Assembly: GCA_029213265.1 (NCBI GenBank)
Contig: JARGNG010000015.1
Location: 1 to 64,000, forward strand
Direction of reading: 5' to 3'
Length of the DNA stretch: 64,000 nucleotides
DNA from: Verrucomicrobiales bacterium
GTDB taxonomy: Bacteria > Verrucomicrobiota > Verrucomicrobiia > Verrucomicrobiales > DEV007
The position numbers were made by a program, and so were the translations under genes. This document shows, one piece after another, positions 50,977 to 61,037 of this stretch (its first letter is position 1; every line of letters begins with the position of its first letter). The notes beneath the pieces were generated by a model, which did not search any database, was not told the origin of the DNA, and was given only the letters and a program-made list of their open reading frames with translations.

Positions 50977-53289
50977 TTAGAACTGGGCACCCATCGTGAA
51001 CTGGAAGCGAGCGTTTCCGTCATTGAAGTTATCCGTCTGAAGAGGGAATGCATAGTCCAAGCGAACCGGCGCATTTCCAAGGATAAAGAGACGGAGACCG
51101 ATACCCCAGTCAGAGTTGAGACCACCACCGACAGCCCCGACGGGTCCGTCGCTAACTTCACCCACGTCATAGAAAGCGGCAGCACGGATCTTTTCAACGA
51201 CCGGCACAGATACTTCAGCCGTTCCATTCCAGGCCGTGCGACCACCAAGGACCTCACCGCTGATGGGATCACGTGGACCCACGTCGCGGTAGTCAAATCC
51301 ACGGAGATTGTTAGCCCCACCAAGGAAGTGGCGAGTAAAGATATGATCACCCTCTGTCGAATGATTGAACTGCCCACTGAGGGAGAAGATCGCATCGCCG
51401 GGAAGGTTGAAATACTGAGCTCCGCTAGCGGAAAAGATGGTGTCACTGACATCTCCGCCCAACCCGGCGAATTCAAAGCCCACGTTCACCTTGTGACCTT
51501 CACGGGGAAGGAAAACGTTGTCACGCGTGTCTCGCGTTCCGCTCACTGCGACCGAACTCTTGAAGAAGTCGCCATCTTCCGCCAGGAAAGCAGGGGAGGC
51601 ATTAGGCTCTGCATCGATCTGAATTTTCTCTCCACGATACTCAAGCGTTCCGTAAGTGAACTCACCAAGTGACTTACGGAGAGAAATCGCACCACCGTAG
51701 GTAGTCTGGTCATACTGATCACTAAGGAAAAGGAGGTCGCGGTAGTAGACCTCTGTGGTAAGAGCAAGACGCTGCCCCATGAACCAGGGCTCAGTCAGAG
51801 AAACGCTGAAGTCCTTGCGCTCGCTACCGGCACGAAGGCTGAGACGGAAACGCTGTCCTGCTCCAGTGAAGCTCGGCCAGTCAAAGAGATCGAAGTTTGT
51901 CTGGGTAACCTCCATGAAACCAGTGAGGTTATCAATCGAGCTGAATCCTGCACCGAAGTTGATCGTTCCGGTAGGCTTCTCGACCACACGAATGAGAAGG
52001 TCCTTCTCGTCAATATAGCTGGTATCCAGCGGCATAATCTCCACACTGGAAAAGTAGTTCATGTTCTCAAGACGACGCTTCGTCACCTTCGTGCGATTCA
52101 CATCGAAAGGCTGCCCTGGCTCCATCGGGAGTTCGCGACGAATCACGGGATCCTTGGTCTTTTCATTTCCTTCGATGTGGATTTTACCAACCTTGTAGGG
52201 ACGCCCCTCACTCACATCAAGAACCACGCGAACAGCACCGTTGCCGGCATCCTCAAGACGGGGAACGACTCGCGCCTCCGCGTAACCAAGAGTGCCATAC
52301 TCTTCGCTGATCAGCTCGATATCCGACTTGAGCTTGTTCCCCGCGAAGGTCTCCCCCGCCTTGGTTTTCAGATAGGGAAGGATTTGATCCTGTGTCGAAA
52401 TTACGGTGACTCCCTGAATCGCAAGACTTTCCACCATGTAAGTCTCACCCTCATCAATGGTCATCACCACGTCGACATACTTTGCGTCGGCACGCATCCG
52501 GGAGACATTGGTGACGCGAGCATTCAAGTATCCATTGTCGCGGTAGAAGTCCTCAATCGCGCGAACATCCTGCGCAAGCGTCTCTGCATCGGTTGATCCG
52601 CCCTGCCCAAGCAGCGACTTGATTCCCTTTTCCTTCTGCGACATCTGCTCTTTCAGCTTGGCAGCCGGGAAAGCCGTATTCCCAACAAACTCAACATCGC
52701 GAAGAACGCCCTGCGTTCCCTCATTGATGGAAAACTGGACGGTGGAATACCCCTCAGTCGAAGGAGCTCCGATACGGTAAGTGATCGTTGCTTCAGAGAA
52801 TCCTTTCTTACGATACATTTCCTGCATCTCCGCACGAGCGGTCTCAAGAGCCGCATCATCGATCGGTCGATTGACTTGCAGATCGACCTTTTTCCTGAGC
52901 TTGGAATCGTCGATCAAGGTATTTCCGACAAACTGAACACCACCGTAAAGAGCCCTCGTCTGGACGACCACGATCAATGCAACACCTCCACTTATATTAT
53001 CGGAAAGAATACGAACATTCTCTACGTCACCGCTGCCGTAGAGGCTCTTCACATCCTCATCGATCTGAGCGAGGGAAAGTGTATCACCAACCTTCGTCGA
53101 CATCTGCGAGCGAATTCGCTCAGGGGAAACCGTTTGGTTACCGACGTATTGAACATCAATCGACTTCACCGTTTTGCCCTCCTGGGCAATGACGGTTTCA
53201 AAAGTCAGGAGGGAAAAGGATAGAGCCAGAGCAAGGGCTGATAAAAAGCTCTTCGCCAGGCGTGAGTTACTACGTCTCAGAAAATTCAT
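50977..53289 (-). CDS. bamA: Outer membrane protein assembly factor BamA
   Basis: BamA inserts beta-barrel proteins into the outer membrane. The 770-aa product has a signal peptide (SRLAKSFLSALALALSFSLL and on), five POTRA domains (about 37-420; for example IDVQYVGNQTVSPERIRSQM and YKVGKIHIEGNEKTKDPVIR) and a C-terminal beta barrel with the VRGF-type motif (NNLRGFDYRDVG) and a final strand ending RFQFTMGAQF, the aromatic C terminus typical of barrels. It is the first gene of bamA-ompH, divergent from ruvB. Confidence 0.97.
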   Translation of the reverse strand: MNFLRRSNSRLAKSFLSALALALSFSLLTFETVIAQEGKTVKSIDVQYVGNQTVSPERIRSQMSTKVGDTLSLAQIDEDVKSLYGSGDVENVRILSDNISGGVALIVVVQTRALYGGVQFVGNTLIDDSKLRKKVDLQVNRPIDDAALETARAEMQEMYRKKGFSEATITYRIGAPSTEGYSTVQFSINEGTQGVLRDVEFVGNTAFPAAKLKEQMSQKEKGIKSLLGQGGSTDAETLAQDVRAIEDFYRDNGYLNARVTNVSRMRADAKYVDVVMTIDEGETYMVESLAIQGVTVISTQDQILPYLKTKAGETFAGNKLKSDIELISEEYGTLGYAEARVVPRLEDAGNGAVRVVLDVSEGRPYKVGKIHIEGNEKTKDPVIRRELPMEPGQPFDVNRTKVTKRRLENMNYFSSVEIMPLDTSYIDEKDLLIRVVEKPTGTINFGAGFSSIDNLTGFMEVTQTNFDLFDWPSFTGAGQRFRLSLRAGSERKDFSVSLTEPWFMGQRLALTTEVYYRDLLFLSDQYDQTTYGGAISLRKSLGEFTYGTLEYRGEKIQIDAEPNASPAFLAEDGDFFKSSVAVSGTRDTRDNVFLPREGHKVNVGFEFAGLGGDVSDTIFSASGAQYFNLPGDAIFSLSGQFNHSTEGDHIFTRHFLGGANNLRGFDYRDVGPRDPISGEVLGGRTAWNGTAEVSVPVVEKIRAAAFYDVGEVSDGPVGAVGGGLNSDWGIGLRLFILGNAPVRLDYAFPLQTDNFNDGNARFQFTMGAQF

Positions 53290-53598
53290 TTTGCGGTGTT
53301 GTGTTCCGTTCTCCGGAGAGAATTTCGTGCGGTGTTGGTGGTCGTTTGTGAAACCTTCTTAGATAAGAGCATACGAGCCGACGTCAAGCCGGAATTTCAC
53401 TCAAGCATGGTCCCCCAATGGGCAGAAAACATGCCAAGTAAACGTCATAAAAGGGGGCTTCGCAATCGTTTATCTAAAAAGCAATTTAACTCAGGTGAAA
53501 GATATCGACTTCTATAATTTTTAGGTTATCTTAAATATCAATAAATTCAAACTTTATCATGCATTTGCCTCATTCTATCTAATGAGTGGGGAATTTGA
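53290..53598. other. 309-bp AT-rich divergent gap between bamA and ruvB
   Basis: This is the longest gene-free stretch in the window. The bamA-proximal part holds a candidate bamA promoter (see separate entry). The ruvB-proximal part (about 53440-53590) is markedly AT-rich, as expected of a promoter region, but I could not find a good -35/-10 pair for ruvB. A 73-codon open frame (53296-53517) has no coding signs. No RNA gene seen. Confidence 0.5.
53360..53387 (-). promoter_or_regulatory. Candidate promoter for bamA
   Basis: On the minus strand, TTGACG (53387-53382) and TATCTA (53365-53360) are separated by 16 bp, about 70 bp upstream of the bamA ATG. The -35 is 5 of 6 to the consensus; the -10 is weak. 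Confidence 0.4.
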
Positions 53599-54648
53599 GT
53601 GATCGTCACCTCTGTAGCCGTGCCTGAACCACTCCAGCCAGATTTTGAGGACGAACCGACTCGCGAGTTCGAAAAGAGCCTGCGTCCGCCGGATTTTGAG
53701 GAGTTCTGTGGCCAGACGAAGGTGAAAGAGCGTCTCATGCTCATGGTCGAAGCGGCCAAGCAGCGGGACGATGCGCTCGATCACGTCCTTCTCTGTGGCC
53801 CACCGGGATTGGGGAAAACGACTCTGGCTCACATTCTTTGCCGCGGATTCGGGACCGACATTCACGTAACCAGCGGTCCCCAAATCGAAAAAGCGGGTGA
53901 TCTGGCAGGAATTCTCACCAACGTCGGCCACGGTGACTTCCTGTTCATCGACGAAATCCACCGACTTCACCCGGCCATCGAAGAGTATCTCTATCCCGCG
54001 ATGGAGGATTTTAAGCTGGATATCATTATCGATTCCGGCCCGAGCGCCCGATCCATCTCTTTGTCGCTTCCCAAATTCACTCTCATCGGAGCAACTACGA
54101 AAGCGGGTATGCTGACCCGCCCGCTCCTTTCGCGTTTCGGGATTACCAACCGACTCGACTACTATTCGCCGGAAGAGCTGGTCATCATCATCAAGCGGTC
54201 CGCGTCTCTCCTGAATGTTCCGATCGAAGATGACGGAGCTCTCGAAATTGGAGCCCGCAGCCGGGGGACTCCGCGGATTGCGAATGGGCTTCTTCGCTGG
54301 GTGCGCGACTACGCCCAGGTTCGCGCAGACAACATCATCACGAAGAAGGTCGCCGTAGAAGCGCTTGCGATGCTCGACATCGACGAGGACGGACTCGACG
54401 AAATGGACAAACGGATTCTTGAGGCAGTGGTTTTCAAATACGGAGGAGGTCCTGTTGGAATCAATTCCATCGCCGTTGCGGTGGGGGAAGACGAGGCGAC
54501 CATCAATGAAGTTTACGAACCCTACCTGATTCTGAAAGGCTTTCTCAAACGAACTCCGCGCGGGCGTTCGGCACTCCCGCCTGCCTACCGCAAGCTGGGT
54601 ATCAACCCGCCCGAAAGGCAAAACAACGAACAAGAGGAATTGTTTTGA
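53599..54648 (+). CDS. ruvB: Holliday junction branch migration ATPase RuvB
   Basis: RuvB is the hexameric motor that, with RuvA, moves Holliday junctions during recombination. The 349-aa protein (GTG start) has the Walker A motif in [14 protein letters not shown], Walker B in [20 protein letters not shown], the sensor segment [21 protein letters not shown], and the C-terminal winged helix ([19 protein letters not shown] and [10 protein letters not shown]). ruvA and ruvC are not adjacent. A GGGG stretch precedes the start, but the region is not a clear Shine-Dalgarno sequence. Confidence 0.97.
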   Translation: MIVTSVAVPEPLQPDFEDEPTREFEKSLRPPDFEEFCGQTKVKERLMLMVEAAKQRDDALDHVLLCGPPGLGKTTLAHILCRGFGTDIHVTSGPQIEKAGDLAGILTNVGHGDFLFIDEIHRLHPAIEEYLYPAMEDFKLDIIIDSGPSARSISLSLPKFTLIGATTKAGMLTRPLLSRFGITNRLDYYSPEELVIIIKRSASLLNVPIEDDGALEIGARSRGTPRIANGLLRWVRDYAQVRADNIITKKVAVEALAMLDIDEDGLDEMDKRILEAVVFKYGGGPVGINSIAVAVGEDEATINEVYEPYLILKGFLKRTPRGRSALPPAYRKLGINPPERQNNEQEELF

Positions 54649-54675
54649 TTCACGAATCTCACCCGATCCACCACC

Positions 54676-55413
54676 ATGAGTGAATTCATCATTCAAATTG
54701 AAAAACTAATCACGGCGTATTCGGACCCGGAATACCGCTATCTTCTCCTGGAGCCATTGATCTTCTTCGGAATCATGATCGGCGTGGGAATGCTGATCAC
54801 CGGGTTTTTCATGAAAGCCCCCAAACTACAAATGGCGGCCTTGGTCACGGTCGGAATCACCGCCTTGACCCATATTCCCTACAAGGAAGCACGAATCGCG
54901 GCACAGCCGCGAATGGAACAAGTCTACAAGATCAGTTCGCCGTCCCGGGTCAAGGGCTTCAATGAGACCACGAAAGGCTGGATTGCCGCGTCGTGGAAAT
55001 TCCGCCTGCTCATTCTTGTCACCCTCGTTGCCATTCTTGTAGGAGTGAATCGCAACCGCCTTGGAGTCGGACTGGGCATAGCAACCGCACTGATCGGACT
55101 TTTCGCGGCGAAAGATGCGATGTGGTTTCACTACCAGGACGCCCTTGCCTACCATCCGAACCTCAAGCAACACGTCGCTCCGATCGACACAAAAACCCAC
55201 GCCCCTCCTCCGTCACGCAAGCGCGAGAAGTCCCCGCCCCCGGTGAACACCCGTGAAGTCGCTCCGGCAGCTCCCTCGCCGACCCGTCCCCTCTCTGCAT
55301 CCAGAGGCTCCGCTGTTTCCACTATCGATCGAAGCCGCATTCCGCCACCACAGGTTCCGATCGCCCCTCGCCCCCCGGGGCCGCAGCCGCGCTACGTGAC
55401 ACCCATACGCTGA
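54676..55413 (+). CDS. Membrane protein of unknown function with Pro-rich tail
   Basis: I do not recognise this 245-aa protein. It has three or four hydrophobic helices: LLLEPLIFFGIMIGVGMLI, QMAALVTVGITALTHI, FRLLILVTLVAILVGV and LGVGLGIATALIGLFA, with a polar loop between the second and third. The final 75 residues are rich in Pro, Arg and Ser (for example PPPSRKREKSPPPVN), probably a disordered tail. It lies 27 bp after ruvB on the same strand and may be co-transcribed. GC-rich third positions support a real gene. Confidence 0.7.
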   Translation: MSEFIIQIEKLITAYSDPEYRYLLLEPLIFFGIMIGVGMLITGFFMKAPKLQMAALVTVGITALTHIPYKEARIAAQPRMEQVYKISSPSRVKGFNETTKGWIAASWKFRLLILVTLVAILVGVNRNRLGVGLGIATALIGLFAAKDAMWFHYQDALAYHPNLKQHVAPIDTKTHAPPPSRKREKSPPPVNTREVAPAAPSPTRPLSASRGSAVSTIDRSRIPPPQVPIAPRPPGPQPRYVTPIR

Positions 55414-55433
55414 GCATCCTTCGGACGTTCCCT

Positions 55434-56576
55434 CTAGTTTCCAAGGCGGGCGGTATATTCGTCGACGACCTCCCCGTCGATACCGCAAAGCTTCATTACG
55501 ACTTCGCGAGTCGACCAGTCGATCTCCAGCAGGCCGAAGTTTCGCTTCTGAAAATTCGTGGGACTAACCCGATGGCGATTCGGTTCACCTTTCATTCCCC
55601 CTCCCGCATTGGTAAGACCGCTGCTCGTCAATTCGTAGACTGAAAACCCGGGACTCGATGGGTCACTCGTTTTCAGCTCCATGATCTCTCCCATGTGCCG
55701 ATCCCCGCTCACAAAGATCACCGGCCCGGTGTTTTCCTTCCCGAGCAGATCCAGCATGCGCTTTCTCTCGTGCGGGAAATTCTCCCAAAGTTCCCAGTTG
55801 TGATCCTGTGGCAGAAACTGAATGCTCGTAGCAATGATACGGATCTCCGCCAGCTTACGAAGCTCCGCTTCAAGCCAATCCCATTGTGCCTGTCCGAGCA
55901 CGGTAGAGGATGGGTCTCGATTTCTGTCATAAGGACCATTTTCGCCCCGCTCCGGGAGAGGCACGAGAGGCCCCCGGAAATATCGGGTATCGAGCAGAAT
56001 CACCTGAAGCCGCTTCCCCTCAGGCCCGAAATACCGGGCGTCATAGATCCCGGGGCGCTGCAGAACGGGGGAGTCCGCCGGGGTCGAAAAGAACTCGTGA
56101 AATACCTTCTCCGCACCTTCCCGCATGGGAAACTCGGCTCCGCCGTCGTTCACTCCGTAGTCATGGTCATCCCAGGTTGCGAGGACAGGAATGGAATCGC
56201 GGAGCTTTGCATACCCCTCGTGTTTGGCGAGCATGGCATAGGCGTTCCTCATTTCATCCATGTCTTCCGTATCCGCATAAACGTTGTCCCCGAGAAAAAG
56301 GAACAGTTCCGGCTCACTTCTCAGAATCGAATCCCAGATCGGCTGCGCCCTTTTCTGATCCGCACAGGATCCCAATGCGATTCTCGAAATGACCGATTCG
56401 GAGGAAGTGCCCGCCTTTTCCTCCGCCTCGCAAAGCGCACCGGGCCCGAATGCAAGCAATCCGGAAAGAAAAAGCAGAGCAGTCTTCCGGGGCCTGATCT
56501 TGTCACGGCGATTCCCCCACTCTGTTGAACCCCTCGTGGATGAAAATTTCCAATTCTGCGGTTTTGCCAGCGTCAT
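55434..56576 (-). CDS. PhoD-like alkaline phosphatase / metallophosphoesterase
   Basis: The 380-aa product shows the PhoD-like pattern: IALGSCADQKRAQPIWDSI, FLFLGDNVYADTEDMDEM, VLATWDDHDYGVND, VILLDTRYFR and IFVSGDRHMGEI, the residues that bind the metal pair in this family. An N-terminal hydrophobic stretch (KTALLFLSGLLAFGPGAL) follows a polar 30-residue lead with a twin Arg (NRRDKI), which may be a Tat-type or an atypical signal; no shorter in-frame ATG is available. The protein should be exported and release phosphate from esters. It diverges from glnD across 80 bp. Confidence 0.87.
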   Translation of the reverse strand: MTLAKPQNWKFSSTRGSTEWGNRRDKIRPRKTALLFLSGLLAFGPGALCEAEEKAGTSSESVISRIALGSCADQKRAQPIWDSILRSEPELFLFLGDNVYADTEDMDEMRNAYAMLAKHEGYAKLRDSIPVLATWDDHDYGVNDGGAEFPMREGAEKVFHEFFSTPADSPVLQRPGIYDARYFGPEGKRLQVILLDTRYFRGPLVPLPERGENGPYDRNRDPSSTVLGQAQWDWLEAELRKLAEIRIIATSIQFLPQDHNWELWENFPHERKRMLDLLGKENTGPVIFVSGDRHMGEIMELKTSDPSSPGFSVYELTSSGLTNAGGGMKGEPNRHRVSPTNFQKRNFGLLEIDWSTREVVMKLCGIDGEVVDEYTARLGN

Positions 56577-56656
56577 ATTCGTGATCTACCTGTAACCGGG
56601 AAACAACGCAACCCGTTTTCCCGATCCCGCCCCGTATCACAACCCTGCCCTTCTCT

Positions 56657-59452
56657 ATGTCCTACCAGGAAAGAATCGAACGCGCACGTGTCTGCCTTGC
56701 TGAAATCAAAGCGAACGCGGGTGAGAAAACCAAACCGCTCACCGTCTACAAGCAGTATCTGAAGAAGAAGCTGGACCTCGTCAAGAAGGAGCATCAGGGG
56801 GGAGCTGGAGGCCTTCACGTAGCCCGCAGCCGGTCGGCAATGATGGACGTTCTTCTCGAAGATGTGTTTCAGCATTTCCTGAAAGAAACCTGTGCGGTCG
56901 AGGAAACCGGGAAAGAGCATCCGCTCACTCTCGTCGCGAGCGGCGGGTATGGTCGCGCGGTCCTGAATCCAGGGAGTGATATCGATCTTCAGTTTCTGGT
57001 ACCGGGATCGAGTCACAATCTTCCAACGTGCGTGCAGGAAACTGTGAACCGATTCTCCCTGCTACTCTTCGATCTGGGACTCGACGTGAGTTACCCTGTT
57101 CGCTCGATCAAGGAAGCCTGCAAATTTGCGAACAAAGATCACCAGACCAAAACCACCCTTCTCGATGCTCGTTTTATTTTTGGCGACAAAGAACTCTTTG
57201 ATGACTTTGAAGAAGCTTTTTTCGATGCCTGTATTCGGGGACACGAGAAGGCCTACCTGAGCGAGCGCAGCACCGACATCCGCTCCCGTCATAAGAAACA
57301 CAACAATACCATTCACCTCCAGGAGCCGAATGTAAAAGAAGGCTGCGGGGGGCTTCGTGATTTCCACAACTTGATTTGGGTTTTGTGGGTGCTTCGCAAA
57401 TCCCGCGATCTCAAGGCACTGGTGAAGGAGGGGCATCTTTCTGAAATCGCTTACGACGAAATCATGGAAGCCTCGAAGTTCTTAATGCGGGTCCGCAATG
57501 AGCTGCACTACGCACAAAAAGGACGCCACGGGGACATCCTGACGCTTCGTCTCCAGGGAATCGTCGCAACCAATCTGGAGTATCCGGGGAAGAACATGGT
57601 TCGTCGGAGTGAGAACTTCATGCGGGACTACTATCGGCATACCAAGAACTTGTTTCATCACAGTACGTCACTGATGCAACGCTTTCGGCTTGAGGTAGCC
57701 GGAGATGAGACCACCCGCATCCCGATCTTCAATTTCCTTGCCAGACAATCAAACGCCGATGAATCCTTCGATGGCTTCCACACCAAGGGCGGGCTGATCT
57801 ATCCGGACCACGACGACATCTTTGAAGAGGACCCCAAACGGCTCATGCGTTTCTTCCTTCACACGCAACGTCGAAACCTCCGCACCAGCCCTGACGTTCG
57901 GCAGCTCTTTAAGAAAAGCTGGAACCTCATTGACGGAAATTTCCGAAGGAACAAATCGAATCGGGAAACCTTCGAAGAGATTCTCCAGAACCGGGGGCAG
58001 GTAGCTCACATTCTGCGCCGAATGCACCGCAACGGATTTCTGGGACGCTGGCTTCCCGAGTTTGGAAGACTGACTGATCTTGTCCAACACGAATTTTTTC
58101 ACCGCTACACAGCTGATGAGCACACCCTTCGGTGCATCGATGTGCTCGACAGTCTCGTTCATGACGAAGATCCAAAGAAGCAGGCCTTTCGGAAGATTTT
58201 TCAGGAGATCGAAGATCCCGTCGCGCTCTACATCGCGCTGATCATGCACGATACCGGTCGCTCCGAGGAAGTCCGTCATCACGAGGATGCCAGCGCCATT
58301 CTCGCGGAGCAGGTATGCAAGCGGCTTCGCTACCGAGGCGACCGGCTTCGCATGATCATGTTTCTGGTCGACCATCACCTCACCTTCTGGAGAACCGCGA
58401 CCACAAAGGATATCAGTGATCCCAAAACGATCGCTGACTTCGCAGGCGCAGTAAAGAGCCCTACCTGGATGAAAGCGCTCCATCTTTTCACCTACGTGGA
58501 CTCCAACGGTACCAATGAAGAGGCCTGGAACGACTGGAAAGCCTCACTCATGAGCCAGTTGGCCCGCTCCACAATGGCCTACTTTGAGGATCGCAAGGGA
58601 TTCGAGGAGGAATTCAATCGACCACTCGATGCCGCCAAACAAAAGGTGCTTGCCAAGCTGCCTGAGTCCTACCGGGAGGAGGTTGAAGTCCATTTCAATT
58701 CGATGCCGGCTCGGTACTTCCGGCACCGCGGGTCCAGTAGTATTGCCCGGCACGTGAAACTGTTTCATCGCTTTTTCAAGTCGGTCCATCGAACCACTCA
58801 CGACTCACTTGTCCCGAAACTCGGATGGGAAGCGCGACCGGATGAAGGATACAGTCTGCTCGAAGTTGCAGGTTGGAATCGCCATCTACTCCTCGCAAAA
58901 ATTGCCGGTGCTCTCGCGGCCCGGAATCTGAATATTCTGTCCGCTGATCTTTTCACCCGCAGTGACGATCTCGTTCTCGATATTTTCCGGGTCTGCACGT
59001 CCACGTTCAATCCCGTTACCTCTCCCCGTGAGATTGAACGAATCCAAAAACTCGTCGACGAGGAATTCAGTGTTGATCTTTGCAATGTTGATTTCACGGG
59101 ACTGATCGAAAGGAGGTCCAGACCTTCCATCACCGCAGCCGAGCCTCCGAACTTTGACATTCCCCAGCGGGTCCTGCTTTCCAATGAGGAGGACAATACC
59201 GCGACGATTCTCGAGATCCAGGCGCAGGACAGAATCGGGCTCCTCTACGACATCTTCACCATACTGGGCAACCTGCATGCCGATGTTCTCAATGCGCGCA
59301 TCAGCACGCAGGCCGGGGCCGCAATTGACCGGTTTCATCTCGTCGACTCCCGTTCCGAGAAAAAGATCACGGATCCGGAGCGACTCACAGCGATTGAAGA
59401 TGGCGTCTTTGCCTGCCTCGAGAAAAAGACTCCGGTAGAAGTCATTGCGTAG
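56657..59452 (+). CDS. glnD: Bifunctional uridylyltransferase/uridylyl-removing enzyme
   Basis: GlnD adds or removes UMP on PII proteins in response to glutamine. The 931-aa protein has the nucleotidyltransferase motif GGYGRAVLNPGSDIDLQFLV (Asp108 and Asp110), an HD hydrolase domain in the middle (MHDTGRSEEVRHHEDAS, near residue 530), and two C-terminal ACT domains (LEVAGWNRHLLLAKIAGALA and LEIQAQDRIGLLYDIFTILG). All parts look intact. No glnB or amtB gene is in the window. The leader GCCCTTCTCT is pyrimidine-rich. Confidence 0.96.
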   Translation: MSYQERIERARVCLAEIKANAGEKTKPLTVYKQYLKKKLDLVKKEHQGGAGGLHVARSRSAMMDVLLEDVFQHFLKETCAVEETGKEHPLTLVASGGYGRAVLNPGSDIDLQFLVPGSSHNLPTCVQETVNRFSLLLFDLGLDVSYPVRSIKEACKFANKDHQTKTTLLDARFIFGDKELFDDFEEAFFDACIRGHEKAYLSERSTDIRSRHKKHNNTIHLQEPNVKEGCGGLRDFHNLIWVLWVLRKSRDLKALVKEGHLSEIAYDEIMEASKFLMRVRNELHYAQKGRHGDILTLRLQGIVATNLEYPGKNMVRRSENFMRDYYRHTKNLFHHSTSLMQRFRLEVAGDETTRIPIFNFLARQSNADESFDGFHTKGGLIYPDHDDIFEEDPKRLMRFFLHTQRRNLRTSPDVRQLFKKSWNLIDGNFRRNKSNRETFEEILQNRGQVAHILRRMHRNGFLGRWLPEFGRLTDLVQHEFFHRYTADEHTLRCIDVLDSLVHDEDPKKQAFRKIFQEIEDPVALYIALIMHDTGRSEEVRHHEDASAILAEQVCKRLRYRGDRLRMIMFLVDHHLTFWRTATTKDISDPKTIADFAGAVKSPTWMKALHLFTYVDSNGTNEEAWNDWKASLMSQLARSTMAYFEDRKGFEEEFNRPLDAAKQKVLAKLPESYREEVEVHFNSMPARYFRHRGSSSIARHVKLFHRFFKSVHRTTHDSLVPKLGWEARPDEGYSLLEVAGWNRHLLLAKIAGALAARNLNILSADLFTRSDDLVLDIFRVCTSTFNPVTSPREIERIQKLVDEEFSVDLCNVDFTGLIERRSRPSITAAEPPNFDIPQRVLLSNEEDNTATILEIQAQDRIGLLYDIFTILGNLHADVLNARISTQAGAAIDRFHLVDSRSEKKITDPERLTAIEDGVFACLEKKTPVEVIA

Positions 59453-59457
59453 ACAGC

Positions 59458-60456
59458 TTACCCGGAAACCGCATCACCATCCTCGCCTTCACGACCGTGG
59501 TCGTAGGCGGCGATGATGCGGGAAACCACCGGATGGCGAACGACATCAGAGCGAAGAAAGCGGGTAAACGATACTCCCTCGACATCCTGAAGAAGCGCCA
59601 TCGCCTCGAGAAGTCCGGACTTCTTCTTGGGGCGAAGATCAATCTGAGAGGGATCACCTGTCACGATGCACTTGGAGTTTTCCCCGAGGCGAGTCAGAAA
59701 CATCAGCATCTGCTCCCGGCTCGCATTTTGCGCCTCGTCGAGAATGACACAGGCACGATTCAGGGTTCGCCCCCTCATGTAGGCCAGGGGGGCAATCTCA
59801 ATGAGATTTTTTTCGGCGAACTTGGTCGCCTCGTTGCGGTCGAGCATTTCACTCATGGCATCATAAAGCGGACGGAGATACGGCAGGACTTTTTCCTCCA
59901 GAGCGCCCGGCAAAAAACCCAGAGCCTCCCCCGCTTCCACGGCGGGGCGGGTCAGCATGATCCGATCCACCGCCCGGTTCTTCAGCATGTCGAGTGCATA
60001 GGCCATCGCGAGAAAAGTTTTTCCGGTTCCAGCAGGGCCGACGCCGAAAACGACATCGTGACGGTCGAGAGCTTCGACATACTGCAGCTGCGTTTTCGTC
60101 CTCGGCGTCACTGGTGGTTTTGTGCCTCCGGCGAGGAGTTGATGATCGAATAAATTTGCCACACCTGCTCCATTGGCCGCCCCCTCCTTCTGGAATCCTC
60201 CTGCGGCCGAATCCAGCGCGTAGCGAAACGAATGCCCGCTGATCGCGGCCCCTTTGCGACGCGCTCTCTCCAGATCCTCAAGAACAGAAACTCCTGCGGA
60301 GATGCTCTCATCCTCACCTTCCAGCCTCACCCACGAATCCCTCGTCGTCACGGTCACCCCGAGACGCTCTCCCATTTCCTTGAGCAAAGTCACATCGTCT
60401 GCAAATAGACTGTGCAGAAAATGCGGGCTCTCGAATTCTAATGTTTTCTCCGACAT
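59458..60456 (-). CDS. PhoH-family ATPase
   Basis: PhoH-like proteins are cytoplasmic P-loop ATPases thought to act in RNA metabolism. The 332-aa product shows the Walker A motif VFGVGPAGTGKTFLAMAYAL, the conserved RIMLTRPAVEAGEALGFLPG and LAYMRGRTLNRACVILDEAQN with Walker B, then IVTGDPSQIDL. An N-terminal region with a KH-like portion (about 20-80) precedes a variable linker. It converges with glnD with a gap of only 5 bp. Confidence 0.93.
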   Translation of the reverse strand: MSEKTLEFESPHFLHSLFADDVTLLKEMGERLGVTVTTRDSWVRLEGEDESISAGVSVLEDLERARRKGAAISGHSFRYALDSAAGGFQKEGAANGAGVANLFDHQLLAGGTKPPVTPRTKTQLQYVEALDRHDVVFGVGPAGTGKTFLAMAYALDMLKNRAVDRIMLTRPAVEAGEALGFLPGALEEKVLPYLRPLYDAMSEMLDRNEATKFAEKNLIEIAPLAYMRGRTLNRACVILDEAQNASREQMLMFLTRLGENSKCIVTGDPSQIDLRPKKKSGLLEAMALLQDVEGVSFTRFLRSDVVRHPVVSRIIAAYDHGREGEDGDAVSG

Positions 60457-60514
60457 GAGAAATTGGTGGATGCGGCTCTACTCGAAAAGCGAGCCGTCCC
60501 GGAATCCGGGCCGC

Positions 60515-61030
60515 CTATCGATAACCGTAGACCAATCCCCAATCGACCATGCCGGTGAATTCGCCGACCCCGTCGACCGGTTCGTTGACTTCATCCGCTT
60601 TCGCCTTTTCCGGATCATGCTGAGTTAAGACACGAATGAAATAGGTCGCCGTTTTCTCCGGGAGAGCGCGAACTCCGGCATAGGCGTTTTTGGAAAACGA
60701 CTCCAGCCCGACCGAGTTCCCGTCACTGTCAAAGATATCGACCTTGACCGTAGCGCCGGGCCAACTCGTTCCAGCCCAGAACCAGTATTCGTTTCCACGG
60801 AAAAGTTGATGGCGCACGAGAAGCGGTTTGCCCGGCTCGACCTCGCCGGACCAGTTGTCTTCCCGCACTTCAAATCCCTGCTCCACATAGGGGGTCGCCG
60901 CTTCCAAAGCGAGCGAGATGGCCTCGTTCACAAAAGCGTAGGCTCGCTCCGCAAACGGGATCAACGCGAGAAGCACTGCCGTAAGCAGTAGCTTTCGCGA
61001 GGAAATTGAAAAATTCTGTTTCAAAGTCAT
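60515..61030 (-). CDS. Exported hypothetical protein with beta-sandwich-like C terminus
   Basis: The ATG at 61030 (171 aa) gives a signal peptide (KLLLTAVLLALIPFAERAYA). The mature protein has WFWAGTSWPGATVKVDIFDSDGNSV followed by YFIRVLTQHD, a pattern like pre-peptidase C-terminal or other beta-sandwich domains; this is a weak resemblance. It begins 7 nt after the stop of the next upstream gene and so is probably translated with it. Function unknown. Confidence 0.65.
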   Translation of the reverse strand: MTLKQNFSISSRKLLLTAVLLALIPFAERAYAFVNEAISLALEAATPYVEQGFEVREDNWSGEVEPGKPLLVRHQLFRGNEYWFWAGTSWPGATVKVDIFDSDGNSVGLESFSKNAYAGVRALPEKTATYFIRVLTQHDPEKAKADEVNEPVDGVGEFTGMVDWGLVYGYR

Positions 61031-61037
61031 AAGTTCT

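Noticed and set aside
50943..51476. Same-strand frame (177 codons) overlapping the bamA 3' end
   Set aside because: Third-position shadow of the bamA barrel region; no start signal or motif.
53296..53517. 73-codon plus-strand frame in the bamA-ruvB gap
   Set aside because: Low coding character, begins inside the bamA leader, no homology recognised; not supported as a gene.
53440..53598. Origin of replication (AT-rich gap)
   Set aside because: The gap is AT-rich but has no clear DnaA boxes (TTATCCACA-like); it is better explained as a divergent promoter region.
53575..54696. Minus-strand frame (373 codons) covering ruvB
   Set aside because: Antisense shadow; RuvB motifs are intact on the plus strand.
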